From the NCBI GenBank assembly GCA_905116865.2, contig CAJHNH020000226.1, positions 150,229 through 214,228 of the forward strand: a stretch of 64,000 bases of DNA, in the 5' to 3' direction. The translations under genes were made by a program, and so were the position numbers. Below the pieces are notes generated by a model. The model had not been told where the DNA came from, ran no database searches, and saw nothing but the letters and a program-made list of their open reading frames with translations. Source of the DNA: Candidula unifasciata. Taxonomy: Eukaryota > Mollusca > Gastropoda > Stylommatophora > Geomitridae. Shown piece after piece: positions 51,635-62,861 of the stretch; the stretch's first letter is position 1; each line of letters opens with the position of its first letter.

Positions 51635-53645
51635 CAGATGGAACCAGATCAAAGAAACATACAAATCAACTAGCAATAAAATATTAGGAACCAGGAAACA
51701 ACACCACAAAGAATGGATAAGTAGTCAAACCATGGACTATATTGCCAAGCGAAAAAGAATAAAGAGCCTCATAAATCACACTAAATCAGAACGTCAGAAA
51801 GACAAACTAATGTTAGGATATAGCAAACTAAATAAAATGACCAAGAAAAGTGCCAGAGCTGACAAGAGAAGATTTATGGAAAATCTTGCAGAAACAGCAG
51901 AAAATGCTGCTAAAGCACATGATCTACAAACCTTACACAAAATTACCCAGCAAATTTGCGGAAACAGAAATAACTATCACAGCATACCCATCAGAGATGA
52001 CCAAGGCAGACTGCTCACCACAGAACAAAAACAAGACATGCAGTGGACTAAACACTTCTCCGACCTCTTGAACAGACCTGATCCTGAAAATACCCCAGAA
52101 ATATTCAACCAGCCTCTCAGGACAATGACATTATTACTGAACCACCAAGCAAACAAGAAATCCTTAAAGCTATCCACACTTTAAAGAACAACAAAGCACC
52201 AGGCAAAGACGAATTGTCAGCAGAACTTCTCAAAGTAGATCCCAACACAACTGCTAGCATTCTAGAACTATTGTTCAAGGATATTTGGGAAAAAGAAGTG
52301 TTGCCTGATGACTAGACTGAAGGAACAATAGTCAAAATCCCAAAAAAAGGAGACTTAACTGACTGCAATAATTGGAGGGGAATTACTCTACTCTCAGTAC
52401 CAAGCAAAATAGTTTGTAAAATCATCATAATGCGGCTTAAAAAAGGAGTAGATAAATGCCTACGAGTGGAACAAGCAGGATTCAGAAAGGGCAGAGGAAC
52501 AACTGAGCACATCTTCGCCATACGGAACATTTTAGAACAATGCAACGAATGGCAGAGAAGTATATATATTAATTTTGTGGACTTTGAGAAAGCTTTTGAC
52601 AGCGTCCGTAGAGACGGTCTGTGGAAAATTTTATGACATTATGGAATTCCAGAAAAAATAGTCAACATAATTGCTCTCTTCTATAAAGACTTTTCCTGCA
52701 GTATAAAAAATTACAATTAACAATACATCTTTCCCAGTAAAGACGGGTGTAGGACAGGGATGTGTTATATCATATCTCCTCTTCAACCTTGTGATAGATT
52801 GGATACCAAAGAACACAGTAGACAGGACATTAAGAGGCATACGATGGACTCCATTCACCATGCTTGAGGACCTTGATTTTGCAGATGATATAGCACTCCT
52901 ATCACATAAACATGAACATATACAAAATACAAGAGAAAAGTAACAGACTAAACTGCACAGCAGAAATGGTGGGACTGAGAATAAATACAAAGAAAACTAA
53001 GATCATGACAAACAGTCCAAACCAACAACCAGTGACCATAAGTAACCAATCACTTGAAAATGTAGAACATTTCACGTATCTTGGCAGTGTGTGTCCCTAC
53101 TGAGAGGGACAGAGGAAGACATACAGTCACGTCTGAACAAAGCTAGAGCTGCTTTTAGAAATATGAGGCAAATCTGGAAATCCAACAATGACTGCAGAGG
53201 AACGAAACTCTGACTCTACAAGAGCATCATTTTGCCAGTTCTTTATGGAGCGGAATGCTGGAGAATGACCAAAAAGGATGCACACAAGCTGTCCACCTTC
53301 CACCACACATGTAGAATTATCAAAATTTTCTGGCCAGATACAATCTCAAACACTATACTTTAAACCACAAACAAAGAAACTTTAGACAGTATGATTACCA
53401 AGAGAAGATGGAAATGGCTTGACCACGTTATGAGAATGACTTCTGATGATATACCTGCCAAAACACATGGACACCAGAGGGAAAGAGAAAACAGGGGCGC
53501 CCCAAAAAAAACAACATGGAGACGGCATCTTTGACATGGAAAACTGCATTGAAGATTGCACAGGACAGGAAAGCATGATGGAAAGTCCTCTCTGAAGACT
53601 GAAGCCGCATGTGCCACTAGGCATAATGAGAACTGATGATGATGA
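51635..53645 (+). mobile_element. RTE-type LINE, 5'-truncated, exact 14-bp TSD
   Basis: TTACTGACTGATTA is present exactly at 51621-51634 and 53646-53659. The frame begins inside ORF2 after the endonuclease: a basic linker (KQRIKSLINHTKSE-like, 51732 on), LKNNKAPGKDELSAELLK, NWRGITLLS, EQAGFRKGRGTTEH, NFVDFEKAFDSVRRDGLW, and the catalytic FADD box at 52878-52889, then FTYLGSV and the RRWKWLDHVMRMT terminal block. It ends in an ATGATGATGATT tail. In-frame stops near 52313 and 52634 and frameshifts after 52700 make it inactive. Confidence 0.92.
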
Positions 53646-53659
53646 TTACTGACTGATTA

Positions 53660-54289
53660 TTTAGGAATCCGGTCATTATGACGATCGTACTATTGTGCAT
53701 GTACGTTTTTCGATGATGGAGGAGCTAATTGAAACATTTATAAGGAAAGCTTAATAACAATAAAGTAGGAAACACACCGAATAGAATTATTTGAATACAT
53801 ACAGCATAAAATAAAAAAATCGCACGACGCACGGAAAATGTGTCGCAGTCGTGTGGATCTTAATTTTCTATTCTCCTATCCTATTCCTATTCCCACATAG
53901 GTGAAACTGGGAAACAGGTGAGAAACGAGTGCAATCATAATGAATAACTGGCAGTAAACACTCAACTCGAAAATGTCCCCAAGAGACACGGTGACAGTCA
54001 GGTCAGACAGTTCTAATTTTAAATTTAATTAGTAATTAAATTAATTACTATAACTATGGATTGAATTAATTAATTAATTATTATGATCTGGTGATCATGC
54101 ATAAATTAATAATAATTGATTATTTTAATGATTCGATGTAATTACTTACCAGAATAAAGAATCCAGATCCGAAACAAATTGGAGAACAGATAATCTAGAT
54201 GTCAGAATTATAAATGTTCATAAAACAACAACTATTCGCAACAAGTATATTAAGATTTACACGACAAATATCCCGTTCCAAGTTGCGTC
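53660..54289. other. AT-rich non-coding
   Basis: TTAATTAATTA-rich sequence near 54025-54115. Nothing else was recognised. Confidence 0.4.
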
Positions 54290-54400
54290 TACGACATCGC
54301 CATGTTTGTTGGGGGAGGTTACTCTAAAATGACAGTGGTTTAGTTAAAAAGTTGAGTTGTCTTAAAATGGCTGCCGGAGTTAACAGAGAAAAGAAAGTTT
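54290..54400. promoter_or_regulatory. Possible promoter-like segment with ATGGC words
   Basis: Minus-strand AACAAACATGGCGATGTCG (about 54296-54314) and plus-strand AAAATGGCTGCCGGAG (about 54365-54380) resemble YY1-type promoter/start motifs in opposite orientations about 60 bp apart. The short ORFs they open (under 15 codons) are not supported as genes. Confidence 0.2.
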
Positions 54401-55104
54401 AAAATTAAGGAACTAAAATTAGATTAGGACTGTGACGATGCATTCAGTTCATTAAAATGCAACTGTCTATTTGATAAGACAACCATAAGTATCGTACTGG
54501 CGCGCCGCCTTAAAGTTAAAATTGGGGAGGCAGGAGCTCAATCCCACCACTCCAAATAACTAATGTTCTAATTAAATTTGAGCAAAAAAAAGGGGGGGGG
54601 GGGTGGGAACCAGCCACATACCCAACCACGCCTTTCTCATACCCTAGGCATACAATTGGGTGTGTGAGGGGGGGGGGGGAGATCCCCCTCAGCACCAACC
54701 TCCAATTTAAAAATAATGGCGGACACCCAAACCAACGCCTTCCTCCTTACCTTACAAACTATCTGGCCAAATAATATTGGTGTGGATGTGTGTTGGGTGA
54801 AAAGGTTGGCGAAAGAGAGGGAAGAGTTCGGTCTTTGAATGCTTCCCCTACACAATAATTTTTAAAAGGGGCTAAGTTGCCCCTTTAGTCATATATAGAA
54901 TTATCTTTTAATGTATGCCTGCATGCACTTTATATTATTTTAAGTTTATATTATATATATTTGCCATCAAACACAATATCATCATCTTCTTCATCGTTGG
55001 CGTCGTTGTTGTGCTGCAAGTGAATATAATTACATAGGCTTACTTGAAATAATATTATATGTATAAGAAATTAGTTGTAAAGAAAATGTATATACATACT
55101 TATA
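54401..55104. other. Non-coding with two poly-G tracts and a 40-codon ORF
   Basis: G-runs near 54591-54602 and 54668-54679. A plus ORF at 54716-54838 starts in a good context (AATAATGGCGGACAC) and reads MADTQTNAFLLTLQTIWPNN and on to a TGA. No homology was recognised; chance is likely. Confidence 0.25.
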
Positions 55105-55332
55105 TTACCTAGTCGTCCCCATGTGGGATGCAGTTTGTGGATATTTGGAAACCCCACTCTGGCTTTTGCCGAGGGCCCTAAATATAGCCAGGACATAAAT
55201 ATGGCTAAACGGATGAACGGGGTTTCCGGGACCTCTCCGCGGTTGATCTTCATCCGCATGGTGACAATTTTTGTTACCGGGTGTTTATCGCTTGTGTTAT
55301 GTCCTGGTGGGGTGCAACTTACATACATACAT
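55105..55332 (+). mobile_element. Dispersed repeat family D, copy 2
   Basis: CTAGTCGTCCCCATGTGGGA, CTGGCTTTTGCCGAGGGCCC, TTTCCGGGACCTCTCCGCGG, CATCCGCATGGTGACA, TTACCGGGTGTTTATCGCTT and GTGGGGTGCAAC. Ends in ACATACATACAT. Confidence 0.78.
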
Positions 55333-55421
55333 ATGTATGGTTACATGGGGTCTCTAAGGCATATTATAAATTAATTAGGGTAGTGGTCTTTAAGACATCT
55401 TATAAAAATAATGAGGGTAAG

Positions 55422-55734
<313 letters not shown>

Positions 55735-55744
55735 CAGCGAAATA

Positions 55745-56850
55745 TGCCAGGCAATAAATTGTGCAATCTATTGTTTGTGTCTTTTTTTGTTCAAAGATTC
55801 CAACTAGATGTTTTAGGGTTAAGTGAAGTTTGTGGCCAGCAGCCGATAAGAGAGTTGTTAGTAGGCTTATCATTATATACTCAGGCAGAGAAGATTGAAA
55901 AACATATGGAAAGAGTAGGTATTATAGTGACACCTACAGCTGCAAAATATCTACTAGAATAGGAACCTATCTGAAGCAGAATAACTAGAACTGGGTTTAC
56001 TTCACGAAATCAGTAACCATTATTCAGTGGTATGCTTCAGCAAATGACACATGTATTGAAGATACCAACATTAGATCAAGCAGATGTTAAACTAGAGACA
56101 AAAATAAAAGATCAGTTTACTTATTAGGGTAGTAATTTTAATAGTAAAGGAAATACAAATGAAGACACCATGACACGCATTGGCAAAGCATCAGCAACTG
56201 TTAATATCTTGAACACCCGGCCCTAGCGTATTTGGCTAAACCGGACTACGCAGTGACATGGTGACGAACTCCTTGTGGTCCGGGTTCACGCCCAGGGGTA
56301 GGCAGAAAAGCCACATTCCTCCCAGATTTACGGTGTCTATCATGGAATCAAGGCCGAAAGGTTGCGATACCCATAATACCGAGCCTAAGGGTTAACAAGT
56401 CATGGCTTCTGGATATTTAAAAAAAAAAAAAAATAGGTTGAACACGATATGAAAAACTCTAAATTGTATAGTTTAAAACCAAGTTACGTATGTTCACTTC
56501 TATTGTTATTTCCTTTCAACATGTGCAGCTGAAAGTTGGAGAACGACTAAAGACATGGACAGAAAGTTAAATGCTTTCAAAAACAAATATATGAGGACAA
56601 TTATGACAATAAATTGGGATGAATTCAAAGGGAGTGAGCAAATACAAGAAATGACTGGGCAACCCCATTGATTGGTCACATCCTGAGAAGAAACCGGCAG
56701 AAAATCACCAGTCGTGCATTAAAATTGGGGAAAAAAGGACGCCCAAATGAAACCCTGAGACGAACGTTGATGAGAGAGGTCAAAGTAGCTAGACCGGATT
56801 CCATTCATAATATTTAACTGATTGCACAGGGTTCAGCGAAATGGAGGAAG
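55745..56850 (+). mobile_element. RTE-type LINE remnant, internally deleted, split by SINE C
   Basis: 55780-55962 reads RFQLDVLGLSEVCGQQPIRE then GIIVTPTAAKYLLE, the RTE endonuclease motif (LDVLGLSEVRW, GVGIxLTxxAAxxL). 56085-56200 jumps to the post-RT block (LETKIKDQFTY, then GSNFNSKGNTNEDTMTRIGK). After the SINE, 56520-56800 reads AAESWRTTKDMDRKLNAFKN, KYMRTIMTI. The RT is missing between the first two parts. A GAAT tail follows. Confidence 0.82.
56217..56437 (+). mobile_element. SINE family C, copy 3, with TSD
   Basis: TTGAACAC flanks it at 56209-56216 and 56438-56445. Inside: GGCTAAACCGGACTACGCAG (A box), GGTCCGGGTTCACGCCC (B box), AAAAGCCACATTCCTCCCAG, GGAATCAAGGCCGAAAGG and an A-run tail. 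It is nested in the RTE fragment. Confidence 0.85.
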
Positions 56851-56859
56851 AGACTGTGG

Positions 56860-56914
56860 AATGAATGAATGAATGAATGAATGAATGAATGAATGAATGA
56901 ATGAATGAATGAAT
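56860..56914. repeat. GAAT microsatellite (LINE tail)
   Basis: About 13 units of AATG directly after the RTE fragment; probably the expanded 3' tail of that LINE. Confidence 0.92.
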
Positions 56915-57009
56915 GAAAGCCCAATGAGACTTAGTACATGCGATTAATCAGAAAGTAGTTTGAAGTCTGAAGTAATCATCGCCTGTGCTACAGAGCCTGT
57001 GCACTGTAC

Positions 57010-57075
57010 TGAGCGTCTTCGGACTCACAATTGAGTTAGAAGAAGAACGGAGCACTTATGGGTTACTACCCGTGT
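57010..57075 (-). repeat. Dispersed repeat family F fragment
   Basis: GAGTTAGAAGAAGAACGGAG then CACTTATGGGTTACTACC is the reverse complement of the family F segment near 46115-46165. Confidence 0.65.
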
Positions 57076-57231
57076 GAACTGATGTTGGTACATTGTGCAA
57101 ACTTAGAAACTTCAGTCAGAAATTAATGTTTTGCATTTTGCAAGGACGATATGTTTTAATAGGTCAGAGCTGAATGCGCGTGTTTGGGTGTTTTGTTTTA
57201 CATATGTGTTAAATTCCCAGCACTTTACCTG

Positions 57232-57510
57232 TTGGAGTCGCTGTGGCGGAGCGGCTAGACGCTTGGCCGCGGATTGGAAGGTCGTGTGTTTGCTCCCTGG
57301 CGGAGCCGGACTTTTTTTCAAAAATGACTTGGCTCCCAGGTCGATCGAGCCTAGAGTGGGTACCGGGTGCAGTCCCGGGAAGTAAAGGCGGCTGTCATGT
57401 TGCTGACCTCCTCACCCATCTTGTGCTGATTGGTCTGTAAATTATAGGTCTAGCCTTATATGCCCTATACGCCTAAAGGCGTGGAAAAGGGTCCTTTACT
57501 TTTTTTTTCT
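57232..57510 (+). mobile_element. SINE family A, complete, 10-bp TSD
   Basis: ACTTTACCTG flanks it exactly at 57222-57231 and 57511-57520. The head TCGCTGTGGCGGAGCGGCTA (A box), GGTCGTGTGTTTGCTCCC (B box), body TTGGCTCCCAGGTCGATCG, GAAGTAAAGGCGGCTGTC, TATACGCCTAAAGGCGTGGA and a T-run tail are all present. It is the most intact copy: 279 bp. Confidence 0.88.
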
Positions 57511-57511
57511 A

Positions 57512-57640
57512 CTTTACCTGGTATCAACTCAAGGCTCGGTCATTAAAAACAAAAGATCGGTTTCAGTTCCGTCAGGGCCTGAACCCACGACCTTCGGTTC
57601 CTCAGGCTGGCGTCTAGTCGCTACACCACGGCGGCTTGCA
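57512..57640 (-). mobile_element. SINE family A fragment (older target of the insertion)
   Basis: CTGGTATCAACTCAAGGCTC, a shortened linker, GAACCCACGACCTTCGGTTC and GTCTAGTCGCTACACCACGG are the reverse of the family A body and head. The younger plus-oriented copy landed inside it. Confidence 0.75.
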
Positions 57641-57942
57641 CTAAGGGTTGATAGAATATTCTGCTCTGTGGTGTGCCCTTTTTGTGTGTTGTATAGGCAC
57701 TGTCTGGGTGTGAAAGCATCTGTTGTGTTTTGCTTGTCTGTGGTATTATGTGAATCGAGCATACAACTGGTGCTTGTAGTGTGTACCACTCCAGCTGTGT
57801 TTCAGTCTATAAACAAATATGAAGTACCCTGCCATTGGGCCTATGTAGTTTAAACGAGGTGAGAAACGTTTAGCCCCACTAGAACCACACGGGATCTATT
57901 AACACCCGGTGACATAAAGTGCCACGTTGCCACTGCCGGGGT
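57641..57942. other. Non-coding, unclassified
   Basis: Near 57903 ACACCCGGTGACATAAAGTG is a minus-strand family D scrap. No gene was recognised. Confidence 0.4.
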
Positions 57943-58050
57943 TCTTCTTCTTCAGCATTCCGAGCCCTTGGGGTTCATTGCTGCAGACATCATCCGGCTC
58001 CATTAATCTCTCTGGCTGGCCTTCTCTTTCCAGTTGGTGACACCAATTAT
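57943..58050 (-). mobile_element. RTE-type LINE 3' terminus
   Basis: TTCTTCTTCTTCAGCATTCC, then GGTTCATTGCTGCAGA and CTGGCCTTCTCTTTCCAGTT is the reverse of the 24640-24770 and 39570-39725 ends. Confidence 0.7.
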
Positions 58051-58159
58051 TCGCAGGTCTAATAACCACACACACACAATTACGTCCTGTATTCAAACTG
58101 AATTGTTAATTTAAGCAAAGTGACTCACCGACACTCAACACCATCAAGACCTTATAACG

Positions 58160-58260
58160 ATCGATCAACACCCGGTGACACAAAGTGCCACCATTCAGAT
58201 GAGAATCACCCGGGTGCAAATCCCAGAATCACTGTTCAACTGTTGGGTTATATACAGAGC
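58160..58260 (-). mobile_element. Family D fragment
   Basis: ACACCCGGTGACACAAAGTG, CCATTCAGATGAGAATCACC is the reverse complement of the family D 3' part. Confidence 0.55.
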
Positions 58261-58813
58261 TCCAGATGACAGCAGGGGTGGAGCATTTAAAAAAACAAAG
58301 AATTTAAAAAAAAAAACTTTTATTTTTATGAACAATGCAGTTATAAATTCAAAAGTTACACTATCTGATGAATGATAGATATTCTCTTTGCATTGCATGC
58401 AGAACACAAATGCCTCTTCACCCTCTTTCTGTCTACCTCTTCTCTCCCTGTCTCGGTGCATGGACAACAGTAATCATAAAATAGTGGGGGGGGGGGGGGG
58501 GGGGAAACGTACAGTCGGGAGATGGAAACCAGCGTCATTGCACCGGGTAACCGCCAGTACGGACAGCTGATTTAAAAAAAAAAAACGTACGCCTGTGCCA
58601 TCGTTTGCATGCAACTCTTTAGCTACAGCGACGTTCCTCAATTTTTAACGTTTTAATTCAATCTTTGGATATTTAAAATTATCAGAATACTTTTTGCATT
58701 AGATTTAAGTGCCATCATAAAGCGTGTGTGTGTGCAAAGTTTCAACTCAGCTTTACATAATACAGTGTTCCGATCAGAGACAAAGACAAACAAACCAAAG
58801 CGAATTCTGTAAA

Positions 58814-58844
<31 letters not shown>

Positions 58845-58899
58845 TTAATTATTTGCATAAGTGTGCATTGTTAAAAAAAACATGTTTGTTTTTCTGTTT
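58261..58899. other. Non-coding with homopolymers
   Basis: A G-run of about 21 lies at 58484-58504 and an A-run of about 25 at 58819-58843, with shorter A-runs. No gene was recognised. Confidence 0.45.
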
Positions 58900-59400
58900 T
58901 TATTGCTGTCTGCCACATGTAAATTGAAACATCACATCAGATAAGTGCTCATTGCATTGGGGATGAATGCCCGTATCTCCAGATGCCACAGTTATGTCCC
59001 AAAAGGGGAAGTATATAATATGGTCTTGAAGATCCATGAAAATCTCTTTCTGCAATGTAGTAAATTGCTGCGCCCAAGCATCGCCAAGTACATAGACATA
59101 TGGAGGCTCTTCTGCAACGTGTGGTCCCTGAAAAAAAAAACACAAGCTATTTCAACACTGAGGTCTATAAAGTGTGTACAATATATCATTTCTTGGAAAC
59201 TAAAATACTTCATTCTTTTTAATTTCATAATAGTTTTTGTCGTGACGTGAGTAGCCAACCCTATACAATGGACGAGTCGTGACTTTGACTTCCCTCGCGC
59301 TCAGCCAAATTTCAAACTTAAACCCGTCCGGAAGGGTATATAGTCCCTTATATTGATATATACCTTTATCTGGTGATATATTCATTTCTAGACCCTCTAG
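58900..59400 (-). other. Unidentified coding-like segments
   Basis: Two minus-strand open segments lie in line. 59385-59200 (MNISPDKGIYQYKGLYTLPD, then GFKFEIWLSAREVKV) precedes an AG acceptor-like TTTTTTTTCAG and 59145-58900 (GPHVAEEPPYVYVLGDAWAQ, then FTTLQKEIFMDLQDHIIYFP). The composition looks protein-like but no family was recognised and the joining phase was not established. A decayed mobile-element ORF or chance is equally possible. Confidence 0.25.
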
Positions 59401-59649
59401 TTGCTTTGATAAATCTTCATTTTCAAACTTGCAACTGTAGGTTGACGATTTCTGGTAATTTATTTAGAAATTCCCGTAAACCGGTTTACTCCGTGGGCAG
59501 GAATACAGGGGACTTCTTTCTTAGAGACGCTAAGTTGGGTTTTGGAAAAACATTCTTTCGCCTGATCCCAAAGTGTCAAGACGTGTATACAGTCTATGTA
59601 GAAATTGGCGCATTCAAAGTTCCATTTCTATCTTGGAAGATTTCCTAAG

Positions 59650-60329
59650 CTTGGAATGATACCTCCTTAGAGATCAGGCAGACGAATCACAGTCCAGCCA
59701 ACAACCACCAACCCATACCATTCTGTGCACCAAGCAGATCCAAAAGTCATGTATACTGTGCCACTACCTCAACATGGCAAGAGCTTGTTTGTGAGTTCCA
59801 GGACCAGTGGACAATGGCAGACAGCTATGTCATCAATCCAGAGAACCAGTCTTCAAGAGCTTTGTTGGGCTCGTATGCATTTATTATGTCATTACCTGTG
59901 AGACCGGCAGCGGGCATCACAGTCTCCAAGAGCTTTGGTGGGCTCCTATGCAGTTCTTGTGACCTCGTTTGTGACAGCTTGTACCAGATCAAGTCGAGGC
60001 CCAACTACTGATTGAGTCAACTACAGTCAAGTCACCATGGACTGAGGGGAACATTGACCTACGAACTGGGCTAAGTGATCTTTTATTCACATTACATGCT
60101 CTCTTCCCACAGCACCTTATCAGTCCGAGGATGAACTCATGTACTCTCATGGAACAATTTCTGGCTGCTTCAATATCTGGGTTGTGTCATTGATTCCTGA
60201 ACTCCATTAACTAAACATTCTTGAGAATCTATTCCTTATTATATGTATATATTGTACTGATTACATGCATACATTTTCATGGCTGACTTGTGTGTCCCTA
60301 TTTCACCATTCTAACTGTATTAACATGGA
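59650..60329. other. Non-coding, possibly internal LTR-element sequence
   Basis: A phrase AAGAGCTTTG(T/G)TGGGCTC(G/C)TATGCA recurs at about 59854 and 59929 (75 bp apart). No clear retroviral-type domain was recognised. Confidence 0.3.
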
Positions 60330-60600
60330 AATGGTAGTATACTATCATAACCTGGGGGCTTCCTTTTTTATAGTAGTGGGGGTATCCAGCCAAGTGTGCC
60401 TAGGAATTTTATATATTTTGTAGTGCCAAAACTTGAGTTGCCCTACTCCTGAAATAAGTTGAGCGTATATTCGCCACGGGGCTTCCCTTAGACAAATACG
60501 AGCCAACGACTCAACATAATTATTTCAGAGTGCTGTTGGTTCTTAAGGAGAAATCCTTAAATCAGGCACGTGACAGGAGAGATATGTGACAGTTTTGAGA
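60330..60600 (+). mobile_element. Possible LTR-element end (paired with 31440-31705)
   Basis: CATAACCTGGGGGCTTCC, GTAGTGCCAAAACTTGAGTT, GCCCTACTCCTGAAATAAGT and TTCAGAGTGCTGTTGGTTCT line up in order with the block at 31440. One copy of each only, so LTR status is inferred. Confidence 0.35.
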
Positions 60601-60904
60601 GAAAAGTATTTGGCGGGCATAGTTCCTTGATGAAATCGCGGGGTCGACCAGCATGACTTTGGAAACATAATATGAATGTCAATGTGAATAAAGGATTTAA
60701 CGAGGCGTGAAAGTTGGCAAGGGATTGAGTGGATTTTCTGCCACATTCTGGCAGAGGACCGCTTCAAAATTTAGAGATAATGTCGATGAGCGGTTTATGA
60801 GAAAAGTAAAGTGCACAATTTAGGGAAATATATTTCATGTTGCATATTTTGTTTTATTCTTTTTATGTTCGTTCAAACGAGTGATGTAACTGCGTTGTTG
60901 TATG

Positions 60905-61020
60905 TAATCTAGTCATCCCTTTGTGGGATGCAATTTTTCGTTATTTAAAGCCCTACTCTGGCTCTTGCCAGGGGCCGCACTATAGCCCGGCCATAAATAC
61001 TGTCTAATGGCTGAAGACAG
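60905..61020 (+). mobile_element. Family D fragment
   Basis: ATCTAGTCATCCCTTTGTGG, TTTTTCGTTATTTAAAGCCC and CTGGCTCTTGCCAGGGGCC match the first half of family D. Confidence 0.68.
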
Positions 61021-61484
61021 TTTCTGGCCTCTACACTGATTCGCCCACAGTTCATCCATTCATTTATGAAATTAAAACAAAAAGTCAACCACGTTCAACC
61101 TACTGACAGCAGCGTCGGTTATAACTGCGGTTTGGTTTCTAGGTGTCAAGCATGTTAGCTAAGAAATGTTAACTGTACCAAAATGCGTGGCTAGGACATG
61201 GTGAGGGTTGCTTGGGCGGGGGCTAGTGTACACGATTACCAGCACATCCGTGCTACTGAACTCTAGTGGTGATGGACGATTGTTAAGATGGTGGGGGTAA
61301 GTGTGCCCGAGTATAAGATCACCGGTGACACCGAAGTCTAGTGCTGTTAGAAGATTGTTGAGGTAGTGGCCAGGGCAGAAGTCTCGTGCTACTGAACTCT
61401 ATAGAAATGAAAGATATGCTGAATGGTGTGACTGAGCTTATTGTGGCCTTGTGATATGGCAAAATTAATACAGCAGTAAAAAAA
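61021..61484. other. Non-coding, short imperfect repeats
   Basis: GTGCTACTGAACTCTA recurs (about 61249 and 61386) with a GATTGTT(A/G)AG(A/G)T(A/G)GTGG word (about 61276 and 61353). No gene was recognised. Confidence 0.4.
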
Positions 61485-61665
61485 AAAAAAAAAGTAAAGA
61501 TCCCTTTTGACGCCTTAGGTGCACCAGGTATATGGGAAGAGCGTCCCATATTTTTACAGACATATCGACACTGGGTGGGTTAATTTGGTCAGCATTACGC
61601 CGGCCGTCTTTACTTCCCCAGGACAGCCATTCTGGTACCCATTTTGTGCTGGGCCGACCTGCAAC
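61485..61665 (-). mobile_element. SINE family A fragment
   Basis: Begins with an A-run; GACGCCTTAGGTGCACCAGG, CAGCATTACGCCGGCCGTCT, TTACTTCC and GGTACCCATTTTGTGCTGGG in reverse family A order. The head is missing. Confidence 0.72.
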
Positions 61666-61689
61666 GCCCCATACCAGTGCTTGCCAATT

Positions 61690-62430
61690 ATTATTCAATC
61701 AATCAATCCTTATCGCGCCCAGAGGCACATAAGGCAGAGACAAACTATCGTCAGTCAATTCGATCCTGAGCCAACCTCTCTATCTTTAGTTTTGTCCTTC
61801 TCGTAGTCTCCAGTTCAGCCTCAAAAGTTCACCTTTAAGTGCCTCTGGACCTGCATCTTCCTTGCTGTGCTTGTGGTGTCCATTGCATTGCCTGTCTCGG
61901 TCGTTTCTCTTTCTTCATTTTGAAGACCTTACTTTGTATTTTTTTTTTTCATTCGTAAATTTACATCTTCTAGGTCTGTCTTTTTATTTTTTCATTTTAT
62001 TTTGTGTTGTAATCTAGAATTGCTGACTTTACCTTCCCATGCGAACTCCAACAATCTTCTGAGAAGACTTCCCTGAAAACCTCGGAGCATGCTCTCTATC
62101 TTTCTGTCTGTTTCTACGTTTCTGCTCCATTGAGGAGAACTGTCCTAACGCATGTTTTGTATTTCATGAGTATAGTTTTAGTGCTGTAGATGCTTGATTT
62201 CCAGACACTCTGAAGTCTGTTGTAAGCAGCATTTGCTTTTGCAATTCTCTGCTCGATTTCAGCTCCTACATTTTCATCCGAGGAGATATTGCTTCCCAGG
62301 TAAGTGAAACAGTTACTGTTTTCAAACCTACATTATCTATTACTATAGATCTTTCACTTTTGTGGTTTATCTACAACAGTTTTGTTTTACTGACATTGAT
62401 TCTTAACCCTGTGTGTTTTGTTATTTCTAT
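61690..62430 (-). mobile_element. RTE-type LINE remnant
   Basis: The minus strand about 62330-62080 reads NCFTYLGSNISSDENVGAEI, EQRIAKANAAYNRLQSVWKS and IYSTKTILMKYKTCVRTVLL, the post-RT block of RTE-like ORF2. The left end has ATCAATCAATCAATCC and CACATAAGGCAGAGA, also echoed at 29430. Confidence 0.82.
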
Positions 62431-62456
62431 GATCCTTATAAAAGCCAAATAATATT

Positions 62457-62545
62457 ATATATACACACACATATATATACATACACGTACACACACACGT
62501 ACACACACATTCACACACACACACATACACACATACACACACAAT
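62457..62545. repeat. CA/TA microsatellite
   Basis: Mixed ACACAC, ATATAT and ACGTACAC repeats. Confidence 0.9.
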
Positions 62546-62559
62546 AATAGACCCAAGAA

Positions 62560-62695
62560 TACGAAACAGGAATAGACCTATGAATAGAAATTCAGAATAA
62601 ACCCACTGCCTTCCCAACAAGCATGTTGTAAGAGTAAACTAGCTGAAGGCATCCTTAGAAGTCGCAGTACATCTGCCTAAGAAGCAAGAAGCCAT
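62560..62695 (+). mobile_element. Family E fragment
   Basis: AGAATAAACCCACTGCCTTC, CCAACAAGCATGTTGTAAGA and CAGTACATCTGCCTAAGAAG match the first half of family E. Confidence 0.65.
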
Positions 62696-62861
62696 AACAA
62701 ACCATTAAAGAAGTGTCATGTCTGGAGACCTCGGGGTGCAAAGGGGTAGACTTTTTTGGACACCTTGTATACATATCTTTTTATATAGTTTACAGATTTC
62801 ACGTTATTATGTATCAGTCCTATCTCTTCGTCCTGTTGATCAGGAACTTTAAGTATGATCT

